From the NCBI RefSeq assembly GCF_007655135.1, contig NC_045134.1, forward strand, positions 21,166,568 to 21,230,567: a stretch of 64,000 nucleotides of DNA, in the 5' to 3' direction. Below, piece by piece: positions 34,000-46,600 of this stretch. Made by a program: the position numbers and the translations under genes. Below the pieces are notes generated by a model. It worked only from the letters and a program-made list of their open reading frames with translations. It was not told where the DNA came from and searched no databases. Position 1 is the stretch's first letter; every line of letters begins with the position of its first letter. Origin of the DNA: Punica granatum (taxonomy: Eukaryota; Streptophyta; Magnoliopsida; Myrtales; Lythraceae).

Positions 34000-34570
34000 C
34001 TCCGGAAAATCGACATGTCAAATCTTCACGAAACCACTGCAGGCATGATCCCCAGTCAGTTAGGAGTCCAATGCCACCGATCTTGCATCAAAAAACCACC
34101 GGAAGCCCCCTTTGCAGCCGTTTCAACCCAAACAGCCCAGTTGGGTCTGTCCCTCTGATTTTCTTTTCTGACCTTAACTTTGCAGGAACGTACAGGTCAG
34201 CTCGGGTTGAATCTCACTACGAGCTACCTATCACCGTGATCCTCAGCCAGTTAGGAGTCCAATGCCACCGACCTTGCATCAAAAGACCACTGGGAGCTTC
34301 CTGTGGAGCTGTTTCTTCATCGGGTGCCAGTCGGATCTGTTTTGACCCGACTGGGTCTGTCTTTTTTTTACTGACCCTACTTTGTTTTTAATTTCCGGAA
34401 AATCTACGCGTGCTCTCCTCCCAAAATCACCGCAGACGCGATCCTTGGTCTCTTGGGAATCCAATGCAACTGGCCCCGCATGAAAATTCCACCTCTCGGT
34501 ACAGCTCCGACAAGCCGGACTGCCAGTCGGGTCCGCCGCCGACCCGACTTCACTGATTCGGGTCTGTTCA
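34000..34570 (+). repeat. Three-fold tandem repeat inside the giant LTR
   Basis: The box CAGTTAGGAGTCCAATGCCA occurs near 34057 and 34245, and in diverged form (CTTGGGAATCCAATGCAACT) near 34453. Each is followed by TTGCATCAAAA-like text and, further on, a GGGTCTGT box. Periods are about 188 and 205 bp. Confidence 0.8.
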
Positions 34571-37227
34571 TTCCAGGGGGCAGAACCGACTTCCCAAGCC
34601 CTTTTTCCGGCTTTCCTCGACTTTTCCCGCATCCCGGGGCTAGGTATAATCATTCCCAACTCAGAGAAGTTAGGATTTGTTTCGTTTTCTTTGCGTTTGT
34701 GGGGCGATAAGGCAGTCTATGACCGATTCGCATGCAAGTTTATGTTTTTATGTGTTTGTACATTGTATTATGCATGTCTTCATCGTATATAGTGCTAGCA
34801 TGTCGGGAAATAACTTGAATCGGAGTCGAGGAGACATCGTTGGCTCGGGCAAGCCAAAGGAGCCTCTCGGCCTCACCCCAAGGGAGGTGGCCGAGAGCCC
34901 CTCTTGGCTTCTTCGGGCAATGGATGGCCTCCTTTCCCTGACTCAAGTCGTTTCCCGAGGTTTTACATTTTTCGCTTCCCATGAGTTGGTGCCGTTTTAT
35001 CGATTTCTCTAAATATCGTGTTTGTGCTTGTTTGTATGTTTAATTGCGTTCCTAAGATCATGGCGGCACCGGCTATGTAAAAAATGTACGTTGTCATCGT
35101 GTTTGATGTTTTATGCATGCAAGAAACGGTCAAAACCGATTCTTGGAATTGATTGTAATCACAATTTTCATTTAATCGTTGGTTTCATGTTAATTCGTAC
35201 GCTAGATACGTTAATATCGAACAATCATTTCATTGATCCATAACAATTGAGGTTTGAGGTCTCAATCATTAAACCATTCCACAAATGGGAGAAACGGGAC
35301 GTATCATTCGGTTAATTAAATCATCTTGGACAAAATAATTGGATAAATTGATTATTAATTCGTAAGCGCGTCGATGGCTCACGGAACGGCGAGAATGCCC
35401 TTTTCCTTAAAAAGCCCACAATTTCAAAACATCAAGACGTGTAACACGAATAGAATCGACGTCTAGCGAGTACTCGCGTGCTACGACTGGAGTCCGGGCC
35501 CGATTTGAGGCGGCTCGAGTCGGGACGCGCGAGTCCTCCCTAGACTTCTTCGTGTCACACGATCTTCAATTTGTACACGAATATCACACGTTTTATTATC
35601 CAAGGGTATAATCGTCATTCTGAGACTCACCGATATCCTAGGCGTTAGGGAGTTGGAAACACCTGGATCTATGGGCGAGAAAGGGCAACCCGTTCGGGTG
35701 CGAGTTTCATTCGCACGGCCCATTCCGTTCACTTTCGGTGTTTCTATCTTCCTATCGTAGATTCAGTGGTGAATATTTTATTTCAGTTACAAAATACGAA
35801 GAACCGGATTAATCATGCACTCGACTCAAATGAACATTAGATAATGGGTAGGTGGAATATTAGATTCCAATCTAGAGTCAAAATACGAGTTTGGCTAATT
35901 CGGTGAAACCGCAGTGTCATCTCACTGAATAAGAATCTTAAAACAAATTCACACACGTAATCTGCTTAGAACCATATTCTAGCCCACCATATATGTTTGC
36001 CTAGGATAGACGCATTGTTTGTTAATCAACCCCGGTTAATAACTGATTAAATCACGTACACTCGACCTAATACACCATTTGTCTGTATTCACTTCTATTT
36101 GTCAGTTGTTGTCTGTTTTTCGTTAGTTTTGTCATTTTTCTTCCGTATTTCACTTATCTTTGCTAATTTGTCGCGGTTCGGGCCCGAACCCATAGATTAC
36201 GTGTTGTACGGGGTCCAACGCCCCGAACCATCGAACACGAGGTCCAACACCTCCTAATTCACTAAGTGCGTGCAACCCGAGGGCGGAATGGGATCTAGCC
36301 TCGATTCACCGTCATACTCCAAATATGGCCTATGTGGAAGGCAATTTGGATTGGATGCGTGAAGCGGGTTTAGATATCACCCGGGAGCTCGATCGGTCCA
36401 ACGGTTATAGTGGGAATCAATCGGTTCTCCTGCAAACCGTTGGAACGATCGAACCCGACCCCCGGCTCCTTGAGCCCGCGTTGCCTTAATTTACTTATCG
36501 GTTATTCAAAATACACGGAGAGTTGGAGTGGAATATTGGCCCAATGTAAACCGATCGAGATCCATTTACTTATTCAGTTATACTTTGTAATTATTCGAGA
36601 GAACATTGCGAGGATTTTATTTATACATTCACTCATTCATTTGTAAGGATCCCCGATCGGCAAGCGAGAGGTCCGAGTGTCGAACCGGTCAAGTCGGTCC
36701 ATTGTTACCAAGAGATGAGTAAGCTCGAACACTCGTGGTCTCGGTTTGCGCTGGGAATCGACCACCACGGTTCGATGAACTGTAACGCTAAGATAGTGAA
36801 CCGATTCCTCGACGCACAAGCCTACTCATCTTTCGAATTATTGGTCCAACTTGATCAATTCATTGATTTTACTGTGTCAAAACGGACGAGTCAAGTGCAA
36901 CCCTAAATCACGCGGTAAATAAATAAAATGGCAAGCTTAGCAAACTAGAGTACCGAAAGGGCGTGCGGGATATAGGCCCGCACGTAATAGAACCCCCGAA
37001 TTTGGAATTTCCGATTCCGTAAGACCATTGTCTTAATATTTAGGTGTACCTCGTACCCCTAGACCCAGGTGACTCAACGGCCCTCGACCTACGGGTCGTA
37101 AACAGTGAGTGGCGACTCCTTCTCACGTGCGTCCGTCGCGCGTCCCCGGGAAGGTGGATACTCCCAAGCCGCGTTGCGTAGGCTTCGCGCATGCGTGCCC
37201 CGACGAGATGAAATTCGGGTGCGCACA

Positions 37228-37232
37228 AGGAT
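37228..37232. repeat. Target-site duplication AGGAT, right copy
   Basis: Exact copy of 31692-31696. Confidence 0.85.
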
Positions 37233-37973
37233 CTCGGCTTTCTCTTCATAATGGAGATCCTTTTCCAAATCCTTCTCTCTACAGGAGTACAGTTGGTAGC
37301 CTCCAGTATCTCTCGCTCACCAGACCTGACATTGCCTATGCGGTAAATCGGGTCTGTCAGTTTATGCACTGTCCAACTACTGTTCACTGGATGGCGGTGA
37401 AACGAATCCTACGATATCTCAAGGGTACAATCACATACGACCTTCATATTCGTCCAAGCCCTATCTCATCTATTCATGGTTTTTTCGGATGCTGATTGGG
37501 TGGGTAATCCCGATGATCATCGTTCTGTCAGTGGTTTCATTGTTTTTCTTGGCTCCAATCCCATCTCTTGGAGCTCCAAAAAGCAGAGGACAGTCGCCAG
37601 GTCGAGCACTAAATCTGAGTACAAGAGTCTCGCCAATGCCACTGCGGAGATTCTATGGCTCCAGTCCCTACTTCAGGAACTCGGGGTTTCACAGCATCAC
37701 CCTCCGACTCTTTGGTGTGATAATATCTCTGCGATTTATCTTACGGCAGATCCCATCTTTCATGCTCAGACTAAGCACATTGAGATTGACTATCACTTTG
37801 TGAGGGAGCGTTTCATGCGCAAGCAACTATCGATTCGCTTCATTTCCTCCGACGACCAACTAGCCGATGCACTCACCAAAGGCTTATCTTCTTCTCACTT
37901 TGTTGACATCCGCTCCAAGCTTCACGTGACACAGTCCCCATTCGGCTTGCGGGGGAGTAATAGAGAAGATTAG
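37233..37973 (+). pseudogene. Copia polyprotein, 3' part (reverse transcriptase end and RNase H)
   Basis: Resumes after the insert with SRLSLHNGDPFPNPSLYRST, VGSLQYLSLTRPDIAYAVN and VKRILRYLKGTI, the standard end of copia reverse transcriptase. A run of six T at about 37480 shifts the frame. RNase H follows as SDADWVGNPDDHRSVSGF, ARSSTKSEYKSLANA, LWCDNISAIYL and KHIEIDYHFVRERF, to a stop at 37971-37973 just inside the 3' LTR. The RNase H acids Asp, Glu and Asp are in place, so decay here is mainly the frameshift. Confidence 0.9.
37949..37957 (+). other. Polypurine tract of the copia element
   Basis: GCGGGGGAG, directly before the 3' LTR at 37958. Confidence 0.8.
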
Positions 37974-38125
37974 CATGAATATTTTTCATTATTGATTATC
38001 ATGTATAGTTCATGTATTTTAGTCATGTATATATAGTTTACATACTTAGAACTCTGTACATCACTATTTATTCTAATGTATTCACCTCATACAGTTAGTG
38101 AGGATTCAGCCAATTCTTCTCTAAT
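37958..38125 (+). repeat. 3' LTR of the copia element
   Basis: Same 168-bp sequence as 28292-28459, with a few substitutions. Confidence 0.88.
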
Positions 38126-39976
38126 ATTTAATTATGAATTTTTATTCAAGAAAAATATATCATGGATTAAAGTTGTTTCACTTAAAAATTGAATGAGTTA
38201 AGTAGAAAACTATATTTTATGGGCAATGGAATTTTGTGGAAAATTGTGGAAAATAAAGGAAGTAATGTGCCGCCCAAACTCTTCCCTGAACGTCCCTAAA
38301 TATTATAGGTGCGGGATTATTTTCTTAAAAGCATTGAATGTTCCGTCGACTTTTTGGCAGACTCTCACCGCGTGAATATTGCGAAGATACGAAAAGGAAA
38401 GTTTATTTTTCTGTTTTCTTTTTTAGCGAAATGTTTTAGACATTACTGTCTAATTTAATGGCTCACATGAATATTCTACGTACTCACAAGATAAATCTCA
38501 CAACCCATGTAGATTGATTAATATAGATTATTCTTCTGCATAATTTTTAAGATGACTTAAAATTGAAACTTTTCAAAAAATTTTAAAGATTCCCAATACT
38601 CGAACCCCAGATCTTGATTAAGGAAAACAAACAACGAACTATTTGAATCCACGATTGTTGGTCCCACTTCTTTTCCTTAGTTCTGTTATTTCACTATCTC
38701 TTCCTTTTTCCAAAATAATGTCTATATGTTTCTTTTTGGGTGACAGTGTCTATATCTTTGGAAATTAAAATTCATATAAGTAAGAAAAGTTAAAAAAAAT
38801 TTAAATCATAAACAATACGATTTTGAAAGTCCATACTGAGTTTTTAGTAAATTTCGTTATTGACTATAATATAGACATATTAAAAATTTGCCCAATAATA
38901 TAGTAGTGACATCCCGCCATGTCTTCTTGTGAAACGGTTATATCTAGTGGGGTAAAGTATACATTTAACCCTAACTTTACCTATTTTTCTGTTTTCGTCC
39001 AATTTCTTAATTTGTTTTCCTATTCTCACCCATTACCTTCTATCACTTTTCTATTTAAGTCTAATACCTTCAATAATTTTTTCCCTTCAATCCTTCTGTG
39101 ACTTCTTTTGTTAATTTAAGCTGAGTTGTAAAAATTTGTGGGACCCATCCTTGGAAAGATTGCCACAACAGCAATTTGTTTCTCACAAACTTAACTGAGA
39201 TTAACTTGATAGCCGATTCCCATTATGCTTTATATCAAAACCTCTTTCTTCTTTCATGTCGAAAAACACCAGAAGACAAAGACACTCTTTGGGCTGCTCT
39301 TTCACTTGAGTCGGCTCCACATTCTTCACCTTTGATTTCTCATCTTAGCAAGTGGGAGATTGGTAGGATCGATAGCTTAATGGCTATCTACTCTTTCGGG
39401 ATAGAATTTGGGGCCTTATAGGAAAAGTTAGGGTTTTAGTATGAAGATAAAACTTGGAGCTGTTATCATGATGAATGAACAGTTGAAATTGTGGGTACCA
39501 ATTGTGAGTGTATTTAAGAATATAATTAAAAAAAAACGAAGGTTGCATTTAACTCATTGTATCCACGAATCTGCTTAGCCTTCTTTGGGTTTGCATCAGC
39601 CTCATACTGCTTCCTCGAGTTGAGTTGAGGTAAAGAGGAAACACAGCAATGGGAGAATTTTTTTTTTCCTTCTTTTCTATGGGACCAATAGCAATGGGTG
39701 ATTTTTTTTTTAATCTTTTCTATGGGAACAAGAGCAGTGGGTGGATTTTTTCCCCTTTTGGACACTAAGGTACACACCGAAAGAATTATAAACCGAATGA
39801 ACTATTTCTATTTTCCATTATCTTGGTAATCTACATTTTCTTTTACGATTACAAAGGATTCACATAAGATTGATTGGAAATAGAAAATAGAGAAGTAAAC
39901 TAAAGTACGAGAAATCCCTCTAATAAGAATGAAAATCTAGGACCTTTCCTCTCAAATCAGACGAAAAATTTATGTA
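38126..39976. other. Intergenic flank upstream of the reductase gene
   Basis: AT-rich. An 81-codon frame at 39176-39421 has no known motif and no clear exon structure, so it is not called. 39600-39760 holds two similar pieces around CTTTTCTATGGGA separated by about 45 bp. Confidence 0.4.
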
Positions 39977-40125
39977 CTTTTTTTTTAATACGAGGGAGGC
40001 TTATGGCTTAAGACAAAGAATAGAAAATCTAATAATGAGGCATAAAAAATCCCATGCATAAGAATTGAATCTATAACATTTAGATTAAAGGTGAATGCGC
40101 ATGTCACTTCAATATGTCCTCTTTT
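39977..40125 (-). repeat. SINE family A copy, minus strand
   Basis: On the minus strand a head with AAGTGACATGCGCATTCACC and a B-box remnant (TAGATTCAATTC) leads to the family body GATTTTCTATTC...TAAGCCTCCCTCG and a run of A. It lies about 130 bp upstream of the reductase ATG, so it may affect that promoter. Confidence 0.55.
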
Positions 40126-40258
40126 TGATGCTTGAATTTGTTTACTTCCGAAGTGTCCATGATGTGGATGGCAGTTCACTAGTATATAATGAAGCACCTT
40201 GCAACACAATGGAGGTACCACATTAATTTTAGATCTACATTATATACACGGAAAAATC

Positions 40259-43200
40259 ATGGGTTTGGAAATAGCCACATATTTTGAAAATAAGACTATT
40301 TTGTCACCGGTGCCACCGGATTTCTTGCAAAGGGTATGAATGTGTCTCTTCTTCGCGAGAATAAACTTCATGCATGCATATAACGACGGACTTCATCAGT
40401 TCATCTTTATGCACAAACTTTTTTTTCCCCTTCTCTTTTGTGTAGTTTTTGTTGAGAAAATGCTTCGGATTCAACCGAATGTGAAGAAACTGTTCCTTCT
40501 GGTTAGAGCTGCCGATGCGAGTTTGGCTGCCAAGAGACTGCATGAAGAGGTACGTGTTTAATGAGCTGACTCTTCCAAATTTATTACTATTGAAATTATC
40601 CGATCCTTATATATATAAAGCTTTCTTTCTGCCTATAGGTCATAAAATCAACTTCTTGAGATGATTTCTATCATAAAAAAATGTAATCTAATGACTTACA
40701 GAGGGTAGCCATAGTTTCTTAAGATGACCAAAAAAGCCATCGTATTGGCATGATCGAGATCTCCAAGAATTTAAGACGTTAATGCATATATATACTTCAA
40801 TGAAATAATGAAACATCATATAGTAATATTACTAATATATACGATACAATAATAATCAGAGTATGGTTCCTACATTAACGTTAACTAGCTAATCATGCTG
40901 CAACCGTTAGCGAAAACTTCAAGTGTCTCCGAAAATGCTAGTTTTGTCAGAAAAATTTGAGTTCTTCGAACAGAGCTTGTATTATCGGTAGGTATAGTCC
41001 CTAGAAATGATTTCGTGCCTGATTTAACAGCAAGGAGCATGAATGAATGGGATTGAGGCATCTTAACTACAACCACATATATAAATCCAGTGGTTAAAAG
41101 TGATACCTTCATAAATCATATTTTCAATTGCCATAACGTGAGAAAAAAATAGATTGAAAATGATGATTAATGTCTTAATTGCTATTTTTTCTAAATAAAC
41201 CTGCTAATATATATACATATATATATATATATCAATAGTTTTTATCTTTTGCTTTGTAAGAGTTTTTAATTCTACCACTATGGTCAGATATGTTATAAAA
41301 TCCCAAATTCTTCTGTAACGGAAGTCTTCTGATGCATAGTTTTGAGAGAGCTATCCAATGTCCAAGGCTTCGATAGAGACTCTAATTCCAGGATATAATG
41401 CCTCTAAACATAACAGAAAGAAAGAAAGAAAAGGAAAATAGATAATGATGATTTTAATATATATATATATATATATAGGTGACTTTCTCAAATTTATAGA
41501 ATGAACCTAGTCTACTAATGTGGGTTGATTCAAGCGGTTCGACGTTTGTTCCGCTTAAATAAGGTATTGGGTTCGAGTTCTTATAAATGCAGAAAATCCA
41601 CGCTGAGAGAGCCTTATCCCTTAGTGGACCGACCCGGCAGGACTGGATTAGTCTGCTCAATTGGACTTCCGAATACCAAGGTTCATACCAAAAAATTAAA
41701 AGAATTATCCTAGTTTGTAAATTCGTTCTTACATAAAGATACGTATTTGGTCTTGTTGAAATGATAGGATTTACGATCTGGAATAGCCATGATTTTATAT
41801 CCATTTAGATCGCTAAAATATATTATTGGGAAATATATCAAATACAATGACCTGCTAAATACATTGGAATTTCTGAAATGTAAAAGGTTTTTTTTAAAAG
41901 GAAATCAAAGCCCATGTTAAAAGATGATAATTAATGAAGGTGAGAAACATAGATGGCGATGGAAACTAATGCTGGCAACCACCAGTTTCCCCATAACTTG
42001 GAGCAAAGAGAGATGAGAGGAAACAAGATGGTGATGGCTCAATGCCAGCCACCGATTCCCCAATTAAGGGTGTTAGTGACCTCTGAGGCGCCCCACGACC
42101 ATGATTGCCGAGTCAGTGTCCGACTCCAGGCCACCATATTGCCCCTCTTTTCCGTCATTTTCTCTCACTTTTTGGGTTATATTGAGAAATTCTCACGGAG
42201 GTAGCTCGAAATTGAGGACCAACACTAAGGAGAGGTTGGCAGTGGCCTTCATCGCCCTTCTCACCATTCCGATGGCAAATCTGTTAGAACCAACACACAC
42301 AAAAAAAAAAAGAGAAAAAAAGAAAGGGTATTTGTGTTCGTATGTGCAAATTATTATCTCAATCCACTCCATAACCTCCCTAAACCAGATTTATCAATTA
42401 ACACATTATCATCACAAGAATTTGCCAAATTTTCAGGGGCAGATTCAGTTGGAAATGGATAGAAAATCACATACAAATTATTATCTTAATTGTCTCTAAA
42501 ACCACCTTCTAAACCGGATTTATATATTAACAGCTTATCAGCATAAGTATTCGTCTAATTTTACTTTTTAACTTGTATCTGCTTTTCCATAGTTTTCTCA
42601 ATTTTTATTTATTTGAAAAATCTTTATGTACTTATTTCTTAATTTTCCAAGTGAATTCCCATCATAAATTTCCTCAGAAAATAATTGTTTAGAAAAACTT
42701 CCGACATAATAACTTTGGAAATTTTCGACGGAAATTTCTGACAAATATTTCTCTTGGAAATCGCCAAAATTCTTGTAGTGTACCAATCCAATTTCGTCCA
42801 TAGTTCCATCCCATATTCCAGCACCAAATGCAGTTGACCAAACGCACCATTACAGTACTTTTCACTCATCCATCTTTCTTAGATGATTCTTGAGACTATG
42901 AATAAAACGGGAAACCGAAAGTGAGATGAAGGAGGATCTTCGAGGTTTATAGTAATAGAAAAAAGATTTATATGCTTGTCTTGGAGCTGATTTCATTTGG
43001 ACTTAGTTTTGCCTATTGATTTGGAGTTTAACCTCTTGTCTGATTTAATTAAAGTCAGGTCTTAATCTATATATATATATATATATATATATAAAGTTGT
43101 ACCCCATGCAATTAATTGGATTAGAAAAGTAAATATCTATATCATATAATGTATAAATGTAAATGTCTGAATAACATTTACGGTTAAAATAAATAAATTT

Positions 43201-43645
43201 TTTGCATTAAATGCATTCAATAGTAAAATCATTAAAACTATGTATATAATTTTTTATCTATTCAAATTTTTATACTACCAAAAATATCATGCATTTTTTA
43301 TATGTGTGTGTATATATAAAGTTGTACCTCATGCAATTAATAGGGCTAGAAAAGTAAATATATTGATTATATAATGTCAAAAATATAAATGTCTAAATAA
43401 CATTTACGGTTAAAATAAATAAAATTCTTGTATTAAATGCATTTAATAGTAAAACAATTAAAAACCATATATTAATTTTTTTTATCTATGCAAATGTTTA
43501 TAGTACCAAAAATATCATGCACTTTTTATATCTAAATAATACTAAGGTTTAAAAAATACTATAACTATATTTAATGTATATTTATTTACTTGAATTTTTT
43601 ATTCTACTAAAAAATATGTGCTCTACGTGTATATATATAAAAGTG

Positions 43646-43693
<48 letters not shown>

Positions 43694-46600
43694 GTTGTAT
43701 CCACCTTAATAAATAGGGGTAGAAAAGCAAATGTCTTAATAAATTAACATGCAATGTAGATTTTAAATCACAATATTATTATAGAGAAATAAATATATCC
43801 AATATAAAAATTAAATTTAGAAATTAAATAATTATTATTATTGCAAATAAAGAAAAAAAATCCAATAATAAATGTCTTAATAAATTAATATGCAATATAG
43901 AAATTAAATAATTATTATTATTGCAAATAAATAAATAAATATATCCAATAGTAGTCTTAATAAATTAATATACAAGATAGAAATTAAATAATAATTATTA
44001 TTGTAAATAAATATATTAATCACTTATCATTGTTTCATATATAAATAAATAGTACGAATAGTGTCTCAAGTTTAGATAAGCTTATTAAATTTGCAAGTAC
44101 GCCATTCATTTTATATGAGTATAAATCCCGTAAATAAGGCCGATGGGGCTCGTTGGCCGATGCGACAGTCACATATTTTTGAAGTTTTTCTTCTAATTAA
44201 TGTTTTCTGGTCTTTCTCAATCTCAGAATCATACAGACCCAAGTTATAAAATTCTAAAAGACATGATTAGCGCATAACGTAATTTACCAAGAATAAGAAC
44301 TCATAAGGAAATAAATTTACAGTGAGTGTCGTTGTTTAGGATGAGGTCGAAGATATTTCATAGTAGGGGTGAAAAATAATAGTATTTGGTACGCAAAATT
44401 ATTATATGAAATGGACTTGTATGATGCATAAAGTTGCCAGTTTGTATCCTCAGTTTTGTAATTTGAGTATATGATTCTCATTTATGGTACTCCTATCATG
44501 AATTTGGACCCTTGGCCCCTTTAAAATTGAACCGTAACAATAAACATCGATCGATTGCGGCAACCTTCTGCAGATCATTCAGAAAAGCTTGTTCAGGCAC
44601 GGCTCAAACATATGAGTAAAACTGAAATTCCCTCTGAAAAACGGGTTGTACGAGAGGCAGTACAAATAGTGATGCTGCTCACCAAAGGAAAGGAATTTTG
44701 CAATGTTGCTTCCTAGATTGTGAGACAGTCTGAATGCACCGAATCAGCACATATATAGTGGGGCATGATTCGACCGATTCCATCTTACAATAAGTTCTTA
44801 AACCATGCATAATACAATTTAGTGACTGATTGTGACAACTTTGCAGATCATCAATAAAAGCTTATTCGGAGTTCTACGAGAGAGGGAGGGTTCAAACATC
44901 ATGGAGAAGATAGTTGCAGTTGCGGGGGATGTTTCATGCGAGAATTTAGGAATCCGTGATTCCCAGATGAGTAAGGAGGTGCAGGAAGAAATCGACATAA
45001 TTGTCAATTCAGCAGCAACCACCAATTTCAATGAAAGATACGATCTCTCACTAGCTATTAATACATTTGGTGCTGCTAACCTCATGAGCTTTGCCAACAA
45101 ATGTGCCAATGCAAAGATATTCCTCCACGTGTCCACGGGTAACTGCTTCCTCTTCCATCGATCCAATCGACTGGATCTATGACGATGCGAGTAAATAAAC
45201 GATCGACTAAGGAGCCCTTTGGAAGAATGAGCTTTTAAATTGTCATTTGAGTGAGAATGAAAATTTTTTTATGCGAGCATGAGATATCCTTGATATATCA
45301 TTTCATTCATTACATTATGCTTTCAGTCATTTCCAATTCATGCCATCCACAATTTTTTGGGAGACGATTTTATATTTGGTTTACGATATTGCAGCATACG
45401 TATGCGGTGAGAGGGAGGGGCTAATTCTGGAAAAGCCATTTCGCATGGGGGAGACGCTTAACGGGTCTCATAACTTGGACATCAATGCCGAGCAGCAGTT
45501 AGCTATGGGATTACTGACGGAGCTTCGAGGCAAGAATGCTTCTGACAGGGAGATTAGCAATGCCATGAAGGATTTTGGGGTTCATAGGTTTGAAATCCGT
45601 TACTGTATGAATTGACTAACTAATCCACGAACTTATTGATTAAGAAGGTATGGGATGTGATTTAGGGCAAGAATACATGGTTGGCCAAATACATACGCAT
45701 TCACAAAAGCAATGGGGGAGATGCTTTTAGGGCATCTAAAGAAGGAACATTTGCCTTTGCTTGTGTTTCGTCCGACCATCATCACTAGTACCTTGAAGGA
45801 ACCGTTTTCCGGTTGGATTGAGAATTTCAGGTACATCAGTTATTCTCGGTCCCCCATGTTTGAGTTGCTTGCTATATACTACAAGAAGTTTTGTTGTTCC
45901 TGACGGGTTTTTGCGTCAAAATTAAAACGATGAAAAATACATCAAAAAAATCAGATTTTCAATAAAATACAATCCATCTGGGAGACAGATCTGTCCGCTC
46001 GCCCAATTAATTCGTGCACGAGGGTTGCCCATCCTCTTTATAAGCACAGCATCTCATCCACTGGGGAAAGATTTTGCTTATCCAAAAGTGCAATTTCTAT
46101 ACCTACGAAGAAAAACGCGCAATTTCTATTATTTATTATACTTTTTAATTATTTTAAAACAATTTTAATTTTAAATTAATATTTGTTTTTATTATTTTTT
46201 TAGTTTTTGACATTTTAAAAGTTTTTTGGGTTGAATTTTGGATGAGATTTTTTTCTGACAAAAAAACTCGGTGGTGTTTTTTTGTACTTCTAAATTCAGT
46301 TTCCAACTGAAATTCCAAGGGAACTTTTAAATTTTTTTCGACAGAACTTCCGATAGAACTTCTATCAGAAAACTTTTGGGTGCCAGATTTCCGTAAATAT
46401 TTCATGGAGAACTTCCCAAACTATATTCAGCAGAATTTCCATAGATAGTATGTCTGAAATTTTCAATAGGTGGATCACATCAGAAAATATCAACATTTGT
46501 CCGTAGTTTTACCGGCCGGAAATTAATTTTGAATCTTAACTTTCTGTTTCGGTTTTCTGGTCACAGTAAACTACATATGCGCAAAAGAAGATTTTCCAGA

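Larger units (their letters stand above)
31697..37227 (+). mobile_element. Giant solo LTR (Tat/Ogre-like) inserted in the copia element
   Basis: This 5,531-bp insert begins TGTCAGCACCCCATTTTGG and ends TTCGGGTGCGCACA, obeying TG...CA, with AGGAT on each side. Joining the flanks restores copia text SSGSRLSLHNGDPF. No open frame exceeds about 170 codons, and no gag, pol, primer-binding site or polypurine tract was found. Very long non-coding LTRs starting TGTC...ACCC are known from Tat/Ogre gypsy elements, so a solo LTR left by LTR-LTR recombination fits best. The alternative is a large non-autonomous element with no recognisable LTR pair. Strand is assigned from the start motif and is tentative. 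Confidence 0.65.
28292..38125 (+). mobile_element. Ty1/copia retrotransposon split by a 5.5-kb insertion
   Basis: LTRs of 168 bp (28292-28459 and 37958-38125), a Met-tRNA primer-binding site (28465-28476) and a polypurine tract (37949-37957) bound a copia-order polyprotein: gag C-terminus, protease, integrase, reverse transcriptase, RNase H. The target duplication is not clear in the AT-rich flanks. The coding part is broken by stops and frameshifts, lacks most of gag, and is interrupted at 31696 by another LTR sequence. Without that insert the element is about 4.3 kb. It is dead, with altered catalytic residues. Confidence 0.93.
40550..44560 (+). other. Reductase intron 2, repeat-filled
   Basis: Intron 2 is 4.3 kb (40550-44846), far longer than the other introns. 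It holds a SINE-like element (41520-41705), a CACTA-like end at 42766-42781, AT tracts (41219-41233, 41456-41478, 43066-43094, 43630-43690) and a tandem repeat at 43092-43540. The small frames at 41953-42500 are unsupported. Its 3' end holds a decoy exon copy. Confidence 0.7.
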
